From Chitinophaga sancti (GTDB lineage: Bacteria; Bacteroidota; Bacteroidia; Chitinophagales; Chitinophagaceae), in assembly GCF_034087045.1 (NCBI RefSeq), contig NZ_CP139247.1:496001-560000 (forward strand): a DNA stretch of 64,000 nucleotides, read 5' to 3'. Each line of letters opens with the position of its first letter. Within the stretch, counting starts at the first letter, position 1. The position numbers and the translations under genes are program-made. This document shows, in pieces, positions 43,648-52,582 of the stretch. The notes beneath the pieces are model-generated. The model had not been told where the DNA came from and searched no databases. It saw only the letters and a list, made by a program, of their open reading frames with translations.

Positions 43648-44287
43648 GCCGACCTTGCTTGTTATTTCCGGGCCTAATGGAGCAGGAAAATCCACTCATA
43701 TACAAACCATGTTACCAAAGGAATTTGATGGTATATAGTCATTTGACAGGGATCTAACCCGTACACAGTTTGAGGATGAATTAAGAAATGCAGGTACTGA
43801 TTCTAATGATGTAACAAGGCTTGCGACGATCAGAATGGAGGAAAAGCTGGTTAAAGAAATGCAACTTGCCATCCAAAATAAACAACATTTCGTTCTGGAA
43901 ACTCCACTTTCTCATCCTGACTACTGGAGGTATCTGGATCTATTTGAGAAAAATGGATATCAAATTCAATTGAATTATCTCTGTCTTGACAAAATAAGTG
44001 ACTGCACGGCAAGAGTTGGTCAGCGAGTGCTTGAGGGTGGTCATTATGTTGACCCAGATACTATAAGAGGTGTATATGAAAAGAATCTTGAGCACATCAA
44101 TAATTTCAGCACCACCTTTCAGGTAATCGAACTTTATGATGGGATGAAGGTGCCGATATTGTTAGCAAAAATAGAAAATGGTGATGTGTTGTGGGCGGAC
44201 AAGATAGCATTAAAGAAAAACTGGTTAAAAAAAGGAATGCCAGAAATAGCAGAGCAAATTCAACATTGGATAGCTTCTCAAAAGTAA
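43634..44287 (+). pseudogene. zeta-toxin family kinase with an in-frame amber stop
   Basis: From MDYSKPTLLVISGPNGAGKST (P-loop in the first 20 residues; ATG 43634) the frame reads to LPKEFDGI, then TAG at 43736-43738, then SFDRDLTRTQFEDELRNAG and ATIRMEEKLVKEMQLAI in the same frame to 44287. Zeta-type toxins phosphorylate UDP-N-acetylglucosamine, and the FDRD segment is where their substrate-binding Asp/Arg lie. With one nonsense codon the protein would be only 34 residues. Everything else looks intact (about 217 codons), so this is a fresh inactivation or a sequencing error. Confidence 0.82.
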
Positions 44288-44829
44288 TACTGAGCAAAGG
44301 TTTTATTTAAAAATCTACCTGTAGTAAAATTGAATGTTGGAAATATAATGATGGCTTGCAGTTATACTTAGGCCATTACAATATTCCCAATGAGATTAGA
44401 ATTTATTTTAAAGCAATTGAAACTAGAGAGTGTAAAATTTTTTGTGTAACCTCCTTCCTATTGTTTGAAACCCTGCCGGGATGAGGAAGGGGGAATGGCG
44501 CGGCAGCTGCGCCTTCCCCGGTTTTTGTACCTACTATTATAAGTCACCAATAATAGGCAATTAGCAGAGGAAATTTTACAGTCTCGAAAATTATTAAAGC
44601 AGTAAAGGGGTAACTAATTTACCTATCTCTTCCAATCCTTTCAGATATTAAGAGGCGGTAACTTTTGATACACCTAACCTACAATTACGTAATGATCCTA
44701 CAATGAGGCTGTTCAAATAATGGTTCCACCAAAAATTTTATTTAGTGATTGTGATTCAGCATAGGAATGAACCAAATCATCATAAAAACAGCAGCTACAG
44801 TCTTAGCAATAATTTTCATTGGGTTTTGT
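44288..44829. other. intergenic region with one hairpin
   Basis: About 540 bases between the convergent toxin and ECF sigma factor genes. It contains the hairpin at 44490-44526 and otherwise nothing that I can support. Confidence 0.4.
44490..44526 (+). terminator. GC-rich hairpin terminator
   Basis: GGGGAATGGCGC pairs with GCGCCTTCCCC (one bulged T) around GGCAGCT, followed by GGTTTTTG. It is the only GC-rich hairpin between the convergent toxin and sigma factor genes, and works best on the plus strand. Confidence 0.6.
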
Positions 44830-46068
44830 CTATTTTTTAAGTTTGTCTATTTTGCTTGTCAGCACTTTTTTTTCAACAGCAGACTTTGTAAACTGCAATG
44901 CCTGCCCATAATGGAATAGTGCTTGTTCGTGATTGATGCCGCTATACAGATAGCCCATTAGCCCGTGATAATAGCTGTTATTGGAAAGATTAAGTTTAGC
45001 CACTTCTTCAATGGCCATTTTATTTCCATATACTTTTGCAAATGCAAAAGCACGATTAAGAGCCGCAACCGGTGAGTATTCCATGACGAGTAAACGGTTA
45101 TACAATTGCAGTATGTGTTGCCATTTCTTTTCATGCTGCGTGCTGTGCCAATAGGCAATAGAAGCTTCAAGATGATACTTTGATATTTCGGATTTACCGA
45201 AAGCACTCATCAGGTAATAATTCCCTTTGTTGATAAGGTATTCGTCCCACAGGCTTTGATCTTGTTCTTCAAAAAGAATGGCTTCGCCATTTTCGTTCAT
45301 TCTGGCTTGCAACCGCGAACTCTGGAAGCACATCAGGGCAAGAAGGGCATTTGCCTGAGAGGTATTTGTAAGACTGTCCTCAACCAGAAGCAGTGTTAAT
45401 CGCATCGCCTCGGAACAAAGATCCTTCCGTATAAACTTGTCTTCATTTTGCGAAAAATATCCTTCATTAAATAGCAGGTATAGTGTTTTTAAAACAATGT
45501 CCAGTCTTTCATTGATGGCGTCCTTACTCAATTTTCTTAGCTGGAGGTCACCAGTACGGAAATTATCCCTTGCCCGTTGCAAACGTTTTTTTATTGTTTC
45601 ATGCTTGGTTAGGAAAGCATTAGCAATTTCATCCACGCTAAAGCCACAAAGGATCTGCAATGCAAGGCATATCTGTGCCGATGGCGGATTTATGGGATTA
45701 CATACCACGAAGATCATGGACAACAAGCTGTCGGCAATTACCTCTTCTGTAAATTCAAATTCCTCTTCCGATACGGCTTCCTTAGGTTTTATCTCATCCT
45801 GTATGCGTGTTTCAAAAAGCTGATGCCGTTTCAGGTAGTCTTTGGCCTTGTTTTTAGCAACCGTATAAAGCCATGCTTGCGGATTGTCCGGAACGCAATA
45901 TAATGACCAGTGTTCGATTGCTTTCAGGAATGTATCGCTGGCAATATCTTCGGCGATCTCAATATGCTGTAATCCGAAACGGCTGCTCAGTACAGCAGTC
46001 AGCTTCACATATTCCTGCCGGAATAGGTGAGGTATCAAGGTGTTGATATGATTGTTTTCAGGGTTCAT
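44830..46068 (-). CDS. ECF sigma factor, ECF42-like with DUF6596 tail
   Basis: 412 residues. Region 2 (about 10-80) has HIEIAEDIASDTFLKAIEHW and PQAWLYTVAKNKAKDYLKRH. Region 4 (about 125-175) has LQILCGFSVDEIANAFLTKHETIKKRLQRARD. The remaining 230 residues are helical, TPR-like (DUF6596), as in the ECF42 group, with the conserved LYLLFNEGY. These sigma factors lack an anti-sigma gene and are paired with YCII/DGPF-domain proteins, exactly what lies upstream here at 46914. Their tails are thought to control activity. The start overlaps the stop of the TfoX-like remnant, so the gene is last in the operon 47270 to 44830. Confidence 0.92.
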   Translation of the reverse strand: MNPENNHINTLIPHLFRQEYVKLTAVLSSRFGLQHIEIAEDIASDTFLKAIEHWSLYCVPDNPQAWLYTVAKNKAKDYLKRHQLFETRIQDEIKPKEAVSEEEFEFTEEVIADSLLSMIFVVCNPINPPSAQICLALQILCGFSVDEIANAFLTKHETIKKRLQRARDNFRTGDLQLRKLSKDAINERLDIVLKTLYLLFNEGYFSQNEDKFIRKDLCSEAMRLTLLLVEDSLTNTSQANALLALMCFQSSRLQARMNENGEAILFEEQDQSLWDEYLINKGNYYLMSAFGKSEISKYHLEASIAYWHSTQHEKKWQHILQLYNRLLVMEYSPVAALNRAFAFAKVYGNKMAIEEVAKLNLSNNSYYHGLMGYLYSGINHEQALFHYGQALQFTKSAVEKKVLTSKIDKLKK

Positions 46069-46407
46069 TATTTCTTCTTTTTTCCGCTTGTCTTTGCCCT
46101 GGGATTGAAATCAATGCATTGTTGCATCCAGAAGGTAAAATACCTTTGGTTGCGGATAGCGCGTGGACTGCCATAACCGTGTCCTTTATAGGGACCGTTC
46201 CTGGTCTCCATGATGCGAAATCCGTCCTTTTCTGCAAGTTTGTTCTGTAACGCCGGGTCAAAGCGTACCATCATTTCACCCCTACGCACATTTTACCATT
46301 GACCATGAAGGTAAGACTGCGGAATATTTCTTTCTCTTCTACTTCCAGGTCAGGAATATTTGCGAGAAATTACGAATACGGTTTGCCAGTAGTTCATCGT
46401 AAATCAT
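46068..46407 (-). pseudogene. TfoX N-terminal-domain protein, two frameshifts
   Basis: Three frames in line make a TfoX/Sxy-like protein: MIYDELLANRIRNFSQ (46407 on), IPDLEVEEKEIFRSLTFMVNGKMCVGVK, then GEMMVRFDPALQNKLAEKDGFRIM to the Lys-rich end RAKTSGKKKK at 46068. Family members are about 110 residues and have exactly this order. The shifts lie near 46350-46360 and near 46275-46285. Such genes are often found beside ECF42 sigma factors and DGPF proteins. The product would not be made in full, unless these are sequencing errors. Confidence 0.8.
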
Positions 46408-46496
46408 CGTTTTTCTTTTATTTTAAGCATAAATGCCAAAAATGACGACATAGGTTGCCGCCATTATTAGCTCCTTTTTAAACTGGTATCTTACGG

Positions 46497-46901
46497 TTAT
46501 TGCCCTTCATCGGCATGATAATCGTGACCATCACCATCAGACCAGTTCATAATAAATTCTTCACGGATGATCTTTCCATTTCTTACCGTGAAAATACAGA
46601 TTTCATCAAAATTCATCCGTCCGGCTCCCTTCATTTTTATATCCATACCCATGCCAACAGAAAACAGGTTGCCTGCAATGACCGGCTGTGTGGTATAACC
46701 TGAATAAAATTCTTCGATCATCGAAGTAAAATGCACCGCTTTGGCCTTAACATTTGGCTTTCCTTTTGTGTAAGGCTGGCTTTTGCTGTTGGACGGTTCA
46801 ATGGATTCTACCTCATCATCGTAATAGGTATCGATGATTTCTTCCCACTTGTTTTGCTGGGCGAGTAGGTAGTAATGATGTCCTATCTGATCTACGGTCA
46901 T
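46497..46901 (-). CDS. SnoaL/NTF2-like protein
   Basis: 134 residues. MTVDQIGHHYYLLAQQNKWEEIIDTYYDDEVESIEP is the helical start, and the rest (FYSGYTTQPVIAGNLFSVGMGMDIKMKG, EICIFTVRNGKIIREEFIM) is the curved sheet of the NTF2/SnoaL fold. Members are enzymes of varied type or binding proteins; no catalytic pair can be named. It lies 12 bases after the YCII gene, in the sigma-factor operon. Confidence 0.75.
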   Translation of the reverse strand: MTVDQIGHHYYLLAQQNKWEEIIDTYYDDEVESIEPSNSKSQPYTKGKPNVKAKAVHFTSMIEEFYSGYTTQPVIAGNLFSVGMGMDIKMKGAGRMNFDEICIFTVRNGKIIREEFIMNWSDGDGHDYHADEGQ

Positions 46902-46913
46902 AACCAGGTACGT

Positions 46914-47270
46914 TTAGCTGTTGTCTTCTGGTGTTACTACTTTTCTTACTTCCACATGGCCGCCAATGTTGAGGATGGGGCATTCTTTGGCAAGACTTAC
47001 TGCCTCATCAATAGTGGATGTTTTTACAACAATGTAACCGTTGATAAACTCTTTCACCTCTGTGTAAGGGCCATCGGTAATTACCTCTCCTGGTTTTACC
47101 GTTTTAGCTTCCGACATGGAAAGGCGGTTACCTTTGTCGGCCAGCTTATCCTGTGCGGCCATGCTACCCATCCAGTTCATCCAGTTGGTCAGTACTTGTT
47201 GCATTTGCTCAGGTGAAGGTTTGAAGCCTTCGTTTACGCTGTTTCTGAAGATCAAAACAAATTCTTTCAT
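46914..47270 (-). CDS. YCII/DGPF-domain protein
   Basis: 118 residues. MKEFVLIFRNSVNEGFKPSPEQMQQVLTNW leads to KPGEVITDGPYTEVKEFINGYIVV, with the DGP(F/Y) motif that names the family. DGPF proteins are the usual genomic partners of ECF42 sigma factors and have been linked to them functionally. It is first in the operon 47270 to 44830. Length is typical. Confidence 0.88.
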   Translation of the reverse strand: MKEFVLIFRNSVNEGFKPSPEQMQQVLTNWMNWMGSMAAQDKLADKGNRLSMSEAKTVKPGEVITDGPYTEVKEFINGYIVVKTSTIDEAVSLAKECPILNIGGHVEVRKVVTPEDNS

Positions 47271-47395
47271 TTATTTTAAATTTTATGTCTATAAGTATAA
47301 CGATTAAAGTGGATAAAAGGGGACAAGATCAGACCAAAAGTTATCAAAGTTTGGGTATTTTCTACTAGCTATGATCTCCCGGATTCAGGTTCCAC

Positions 47396-47875
47396 TTATT
47401 TAACAAAGATGCCATTATCGGTGGCGGATGAATTGCCATCGCTAAGTTTTTTTGCTTCGCCATTTTTCCACCATCCTGCTCCTTCATTTGTAAAACCCGC
47501 TACGTACACATCGTTTCCTGATACATAAACCTTTTGGGGTTAGGCTTTGGCCATATCTGCACTGCCAGGCAGTGTGGTTGGCACTCCATTATTCAATAGT
47601 TTGGCTAAGATTTTCGCCCCTGAGCCGATCTCATAGCCGGACAGATATACATCCTTCCCTGATGCGAATACAGATGTAGCATAATGGATTGTGGTGCCAT
47701 ATGGCAGATCTGTGGCGACACCATCGTTCCATAATCTCGCTACCAATACTCCATCACCAGGCAAATTTTGCTGTCCTAAAGCATATACTTTAGTGGGTGT
47801 TGTATCATCACTATTTTTGCACGCTGTAAACATAATAGCCACTGCAAACATTGCCGGTAAAAATTTCCTGCTCAT
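47396..47875 (-). pseudogene. lipoprotein, frameshifted
   Basis: MSRKFLPAMFAVAIMFTACKNSDD is a lipoprotein signal peptide (Cys at residue 19). The mature part has repeats such as VYALGQQNLPGDGVLVARLWNDGVATDLPYG and VYLSGYEIGSGAKILAKLLNNGV, typical of Bacteroidota beta-propeller-like lipoproteins. A shift at about 47530-47540 is needed to join PGSADMAKA to KVYVSGNDVYVAGF and AKKLSDGNSSATDNG, which stops at 47396. Only three repeats are present where several more are usual, so there is an internal deletion too. Confidence 0.7.
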
Positions 47876-47908
47876 GTTTGTCGATTTCTTTTTGATCGGT
47901 TCGAATTA

Positions 47909-49255
47909 TTATTTCTTCAATCTTTCCGTTGCTAAAACAGGTAGTCCTGTATTGCCGGTTTGTTTTATGAAATTAAACTTTATATCCCTCATCAACCATT
48001 GGCTATTTATTAGCGATAGAACAACATCATAAGTTCCTTCCACTATCCAGCATTCGTTGCCTAACCAATGTTCTGCCCTTCCTGTAAAATGAGCGTAGGC
48101 GGTAGCTTCCTCGGCTTTTACTTCAAATCCCCAAAGGCTATGGTGTGTTCTGTTAAAGCCTGGCAGGAAGGCGGCCCAGGTATCAGTAATCTCTTGCGGG
48201 GTGAGCATGGCAGCCGGGTTGCCGTTCATGGATGAATAATCGAGTAGGACTTTATCATTCATCACCGACATTACCTTCTGCCAGTTGCGATCATCGGCTC
48301 CGGCAAACAGTTTTTTTATTTGTTGAACTATTTCCGTATTTTTTTCAGGAAAAGCAGGTGACGTTAAAAGGGTTTTACAAAAAACGTTGATAGCTGCAAC
48401 TGCTTCGGTCAATTGTAACGGGTTGTCGTAAAAATCAAATTGAGTACCATCTGTCCAGTGTAATACCTTTTGCGAATGCGGAATGGCGGCAAAAAATTGC
48501 TTTATATTTTCAGGTAATACAGCGCCATCTGAGTGTACCATTAATACAGGCTGCCTAACTGAGGTAGCTAATGGTAAAGGATTAAACGTAAGCCAGCCCT
48601 CCCAACTCATTACAGCAAATTTATCTGCACTCCATTGTGGTACAGCTCCGCGTAAAGGGTTTAAATAGTAATCATATTCGCCAAACATTGCGGCCGATGC
48701 ATCCGTAATACTGATAGTGGGAATATATTTAACCTCCCCGTTTTCGCTAAATGCCTTTTGCGCAATTTTAGAGCTGTATATTTTATCCCGTACGCCTGTT
48801 TCACCACCATATATCTGCCTTACAGAGTTCGCATCGTGCAGCCATGCAGCTATCATTGCCAATCCTTTTACACGTTCATCCTCTGCTGCCACAGCAGCCA
48901 TATACCCGGCACCAGCACAAATCGCCGTCAAAAATATTTCTTCAGGGTTCACTTCGTTGACGGTTTGCATAAATGAAATCGCATTTTTATAATCGGTAAT
49001 TTTTGCTTCCGGGTTTTCCCAATATCTGGGCAACCCCTCGCTTTCACCAAAATACCGGGGATCGAAAGCCAGGGTAATAAATCCGTGTTGAGATAAGCGC
49101 CTTGCATATAAACCACTCATTTGTTCTTTTACCGTTGTCCATGAACCACCAACGATGATAGCAGGATATTTCTTGCCGGGAACAATATTGTCCGGAAAGT
49201 ATAAATTGCCGGTCAGGCGCAGGTCGGCGCTATAAAAATGTATATTCTTTTGCAT
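47909..49255 (-). CDS. alpha/beta-hydrolase fused to a SnoaL-like domain
   Basis: 448 residues. The first 300 are an alpha/beta-hydrolase (FDPRYFGESEG; IIVGGSWTTVKEQ oxyanion region; nucleophile elbow LTAICAGAGYMAA). The elbow has Cys where Ser is usual (A-I-C-A-G), as in dienelactone-hydrolase relatives. The Asp (VLMVHSDGAVLP) and His candidates (about residue 270: KVLHWTDGT) follow. The last 130 residues are an NTF2/SnoaL-like domain (VQQIKKLFAGADDRNWQKVMSVM, YAHFTGRAEHWLGN). Substrate unknown. It is 2 bases after the 343-residue secreted protein, in one operon with it. Confidence 0.82.
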   Translation of the reverse strand: MQKNIHFYSADLRLTGNLYFPDNIVPGKKYPAIIVGGSWTTVKEQMSGLYARRLSQHGFITLAFDPRYFGESEGLPRYWENPEAKITDYKNAISFMQTVNEVNPEEIFLTAICAGAGYMAAVAAEDERVKGLAMIAAWLHDANSVRQIYGGETGVRDKIYSSKIAQKAFSENGEVKYIPTISITDASAAMFGEYDYYLNPLRGAVPQWSADKFAVMSWEGWLTFNPLPLATSVRQPVLMVHSDGAVLPENIKQFFAAIPHSQKVLHWTDGTQFDFYDNPLQLTEAVAAINVFCKTLLTSPAFPEKNTEIVQQIKKLFAGADDRNWQKVMSVMNDKVLLDYSSMNGNPAAMLTPQEITDTWAAFLPGFNRTHHSLWGFEVKAEEATAYAHFTGRAEHWLGNECWIVEGTYDVVLSLINSQWLMRDIKFNFIKQTGNTGLPVLATERLKK

Positions 49256-49257
49256 AC

Positions 49258-50289
49258 TTATTTTATTTTGCTACAATCAATCCGTTCGCCATTGGTGCGC
49301 ACTTTTAGGCTGCCGTACTTGCCATTTCCTTCGTAGGGGCGTTCAAAGATCATGTTGTCATAATAGCAATTCCCGTTTTTCTTGTCTTTGTATGCAACCA
49401 TAATATACCGGGCGGTCTGTCTGTACAGGATAACACCCAGCTCGTTCTTCATCACTTTATAATCATCGCCAGGGCCGACTACAAACTTCAGCACTTCAAT
49501 GTTGGCCGGCAGGAATTTAATGATGTTGGCTTTGCTAAGCTGCGGGTCAGTAAAGGCATAGCTTTTCTGGCTAAATTCTTCGGGCATATCTGCTTTCATG
49601 GCATCATCATCCTGGGCAAAAGAATTTGCTTTTTGCTGTATAGGGGCAACAAAAGCAGCAAAGCTTTGGGCACTTTTAATGGTCAGGTAAAAATTGCCCT
49701 GCAGATCTTCTATTTTCCAGTTGAATTCCATTCTGGTTCCGGGCTCGGAGGTTTGCACTACCATAGCAATCAATGAAGGAGCCTGCATTCCGTCTGCATA
49801 CCGGGTAGTAGCTTCCAATGGTTTTGCCAGCACATCGAAATCAAGCTCTTTCGCATCCTGGTTAATTTTTGTGGCGTCTATTTTTACATAGTTAACCGAG
49901 TAGTTATCATCACCCTCTATCTTATATGCTACGTCAAAGGTCAATGTGTTCTCAGTGACATATTCTTTGATCGGTTTGGGAAAAACGATGTGGCCATAAA
50001 TGTTGTCTCCTTCTTTAAAGTCTTTGGTAGCGTCCGAATTGCTTCCGCTAAAACTCGCTTTGGAAAAGTAGATATTTACTTTGCCTGTTTTTTTGTTCAC
50101 TTCGGATGAAACTTCATCTGGCTCCACCTTTGCATCTTTCGCTTTTTCGGCAACGCTTTGGGCCTGGTTGGTGGCATCTTTTGCTTTATCTACATTTGAT
50201 TTTAGCTTCCCGAATTGCGCAAGGGAACTTTGCGCAGATAAAATGGTGGCAAGTAACGCCATGGTCATCATTTTTTTCATATTACTCAT
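49258..50289 (-). CDS. secreted hypothetical protein
   Basis: 343 residues with a signal peptide (MALLATILSAQSSLAQ). An amphipathic Lys/Ala/Asp-rich helix (NVDKAKDATNQAQSVAEKAK) is followed by a beta-rich domain (TGKVNIYFSKASFSG, IYGHIVFPKPIKEYV). Other parts (NIEVLKFVVGPGDDYKVMKNELG) are conserved in Bacteroidota secreted proteins of unknown function. The gene is followed at once by the hydrolase gene. MKKMM at residue 4 is an alternative start. Confidence 0.65.
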   Translation of the reverse strand: MSNMKKMMTMALLATILSAQSSLAQFGKLKSNVDKAKDATNQAQSVAEKAKDAKVEPDEVSSEVNKKTGKVNIYFSKASFSGSNSDATKDFKEGDNIYGHIVFPKPIKEYVTENTLTFDVAYKIEGDDNYSVNYVKIDATKINQDAKELDFDVLAKPLEATTRYADGMQAPSLIAMVVQTSEPGTRMEFNWKIEDLQGNFYLTIKSAQSFAAFVAPIQQKANSFAQDDDAMKADMPEEFSQKSYAFTDPQLSKANIIKFLPANIEVLKFVVGPGDDYKVMKNELGVILYRQTARYIMVAYKDKKNGNCYYDNMIFERPYEGNGKYGSLKVRTNGERIDCSKIK

Positions 50290-50559
50290 TCGTTATGTAT
50301 TATTAGATACTGTTTATTTTCATACTCTCCGGGACACTGCGGCACAAAAGCATTGCCGGCCCCCAAGCCGGATGTGCTGTTCCTGCCCCATGCGGGCAAA
50401 AAACAGGTAAAGGGGCAGTTGATATGCCCGACCAGTCAATATGACGATCCGTATTGAAAAATGGGGACAGATACCGGCATAATGCTGCCTCTTTTGGCGG
50501 CAAAATTCGGCAACGGGGCATCAAAACCCGTTTACATTTGGCAAGATTTTGGGTAGAGG
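50290..50559. other. intergenic region, nothing firm
   Basis: About 270 bases between the operon at 47396-50289 and the Crp-like gene. The local base composition is more GC-rich than elsewhere. It must hold the promoter for the secreted-protein operon; no terminator stands out. Confidence 0.4.
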
Positions 50560-51132
50560 CTAAGAATTTCCCCTTACCCTGCTGAGCGAAGTGGGAGTAA
50601 TGCCCAGATAGGAGGCAATATAATAGTGTTGTATTTCGTTTTCAAGCCCAGGGTAGTGGCTGCGAAACCATGCCAACTTGTTTTTAGCTGTTTCTTTTAA
50701 GAGCAGGACTTCCTTTTCTGCCCGCCGCAGACTGTCGAGCATCACGACTGTATTACCGAATTGTTGCAGGTCCGCATTATAAGGCATCAGGTCTTCCATT
50801 CTCGTGTTGTTAAACACAAGAATACGGGCGCTTCGGGAAATGACCTGTAGGTTATAAATCGAGCGGTTACCGGCTCTCCGCATGATAGCAGGGGTAATGG
50901 CATTGCCGCTTATATAAAAATTGACGGTTGCATCATCGCCTTTGGTATTGAGAATATAACCCCTGACAATACCTTCCAGAATAATGAATTCGGACTTGAC
51001 AATATCCTGTTCCTGCTCCAGGTACTGATCTGCATCCAAATGAATGAGTGCTGCCGCGCCCAATAATAGTTCGGCAGTAGGTTCGGAAATAGGGGAATAT
51101 ACGGACAGCGCTTTTTGTATAATTTCTTTCAT
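50560..51132 (-). CDS. Crp/Fnr-type regulator
   Basis: 190 residues. Cyclic-nucleotide-binding-like fold at about 15-120 (LIHLDADQYLEQEQDIVKSEFIILEGIVRGYILN), then a helix and a short helix-turn-helix (IQHYYIASYLGITPTSLSRVR, about 166-186). This is the common Bacteroidota form with a reduced DNA-binding domain. No ligand-binding Arg/Glu of true cAMP sites is apparent. It lies 65 bases from the CPBP gene on the same strand, so they may be cotranscribed. Confidence 0.9.
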   Translation of the reverse strand: MKEIIQKALSVYSPISEPTAELLLGAAALIHLDADQYLEQEQDIVKSEFIILEGIVRGYILNTKGDDATVNFYISGNAITPAIMRRAGNRSIYNLQVISRSARILVFNNTRMEDLMPYNADLQQFGNTVVMLDSLRRAEKEVLLLKETAKNKLAWFRSHYPGLENEIQHYYIASYLGITPTSLSRVRGNS

Positions 51133-51196
51133 ATTGCTATTAAATTACCTTACAGGGTGTGGATTGTCTGATGCTTTTAATTGTTGTGTTAAAAGG

Positions 51197-52021
51197 CTAT
51201 TGGCAGTTTTGTTCAGTGCGGGACAGGTTATGGGGTTTAAAAATTACTAACGTGGCAATGCCCCAAATGGTAATCAGCATACCCATGTAGTTAGAAATGT
51301 TCTGGTCGTTAAAATCTGCCAGAAAAACAATATCTACGGTAGCATGAAAAATGGCGCAAACCAGTATGCTTGCTTTGGAAGAGTTGTAGAACCAGGTAAG
51401 CAGCACACTACCCGTGAGCAGGCTGAATACCCAGCCGAAGATACCAGCTACATCCATATCCATAAAGCCCGGACGATACAAAAATAGTGGCAAATGCCAT
51501 ATTGCCCAAAATACAGTCAGGATAATACTTGAGGAGAGTGCATTAAATGTATATTGCAACCGGGGTAACGCAAAGCCACGCCAGCCCACTTCTTCGCCCC
51601 AACCAAAGAAAAACAGGTTATATAACAGGAACCCCGCAAAACTGAACTCAGGGAACTCTTTTGCTGCAAATAGACCGGATAGTGCCAGCGGGTGCTGATT
51701 CACCAGATAGTTGATTAAAGAGGCCATAAATGCCAGCAGGAAGGGGCTAAGCAAAGCTATGACCACATACAACAGCGGCCTGACTTTGATCATACGGCGG
51801 AAAAGATTATTTATTCCTTCCCCACCTTCAAATATCCAGGTGGTAATAAAGGAGGCTATCAGCGGTCCCAGGCCACCTATGCCGTGGTGAAATGCCAGCA
51901 CCGGTAAGCTTTTAATGCCCAAAGCCGGGCTATATAGCGGAAACCAGATTAACCAGCTTATAAGGTAGGCTAAAGTAAAATAGACACCCAAAGGCTTGAT
52001 CCGGGAAACTTGTTGATCCAT
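51197..52021 (-). CDS. CPBP-family intramembrane protease
   Basis: 274 residues if begun at MDQQVSRIKPLGVYF (52021; the frame is open to 52060). Eight hydrophobic segments. Motif 1 is EEVGWRGFALPRL (Glu-Glu pair and Arg), motif 2 AIWHLPLF (His), and motif 3 CAIFHATVDIVF (His), the Abi/CAAX-protease active site inside the membrane. In bacteria they act in peptide processing, bacteriocin immunity or protein maturation; which one here is not known. The gene is upstream of the Crp-like regulator. Confidence 0.88.
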   Translation of the reverse strand: MDQQVSRIKPLGVYFTLAYLISWLIWFPLYSPALGIKSLPVLAFHHGIGGLGPLIASFITTWIFEGGEGINNLFRRMIKVRPLLYVVIALLSPFLLAFMASLINYLVNQHPLALSGLFAAKEFPEFSFAGFLLYNLFFFGWGEEVGWRGFALPRLQYTFNALSSSIILTVFWAIWHLPLFLYRPGFMDMDVAGIFGWVFSLLTGSVLLTWFYNSSKASILVCAIFHATVDIVFLADFNDQNISNYMGMLITIWGIATLVIFKPHNLSRTEQNCQ

Positions 52022-52541
52022 GTCAGGTTTATTTCTGTTTGTCTTTAATGCATTAAACACCTTCCAGCCAGTGCCGGAGCGCTGAAGCCCTCGCTTTGCT
52101 GTTGAAAACCAAACGGTAACACTGCATCACATATCCAAACCAATACCTGTATTCTTATTTTGGACTGATGATTTTGGCTGCTAGTTATTACTCATTTCCA
52201 ACATATCAGCATCGCTATTTTTGATTTCAATTTTAATTGTTTAGATGATGAGGCAACGTTAAATTTTAAACCCAAAATGTTTTGGGAGGCCAACAAAATT
52301 ATTAAAAAAGAAATAGATGGAACTCCCTCTTTTGATCCGGGTACCTGATGGGGGCAGGTTCTGTTTTAAGAAGGTTTGAGAATTGAAATAGGAGTCCATG
52401 ACCTGAAATGATTCTGACTGTAATTGCTTCGGGACTGAAACCTTTTCTACACAAAGGGGCCTTTTTCTGCCACTTTTTAAAGCATCATTATTTATCATCG
52501 GAGATACTTTTCAAAAATAGGGTATATTTTTTCTGCAAAAG
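52022..52541. other. intergenic region, no supportable gene
   Basis: About 520 bases. A minus-strand 79-codon frame (52259-52498) and a short plus-strand frame (from 52278) are present, but neither shows family features. It probably holds the promoter of the CPBP gene. Confidence 0.4.
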
Positions 52542-52577
52542 AAAGAGGGTGCCTCATTTATTTATGACACCCTCTTT
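52542..52577 (-). terminator. terminator of the 600-residue secreted protein gene
   Basis: AAAGAGGGTG (52542-52551) pairs with CACCCTCTTT (52568-52577). On the minus strand a T-rich tract follows. It lies 5 bases after the gene's stop at 52583. Confidence 0.85.
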
Positions 52578-52582
52578 TAAAT

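Noticed and set aside
52259..52498. 79-codon minus-strand frame
   Set aside because: No recognisable domain or ribosome binding site; mixed composition.
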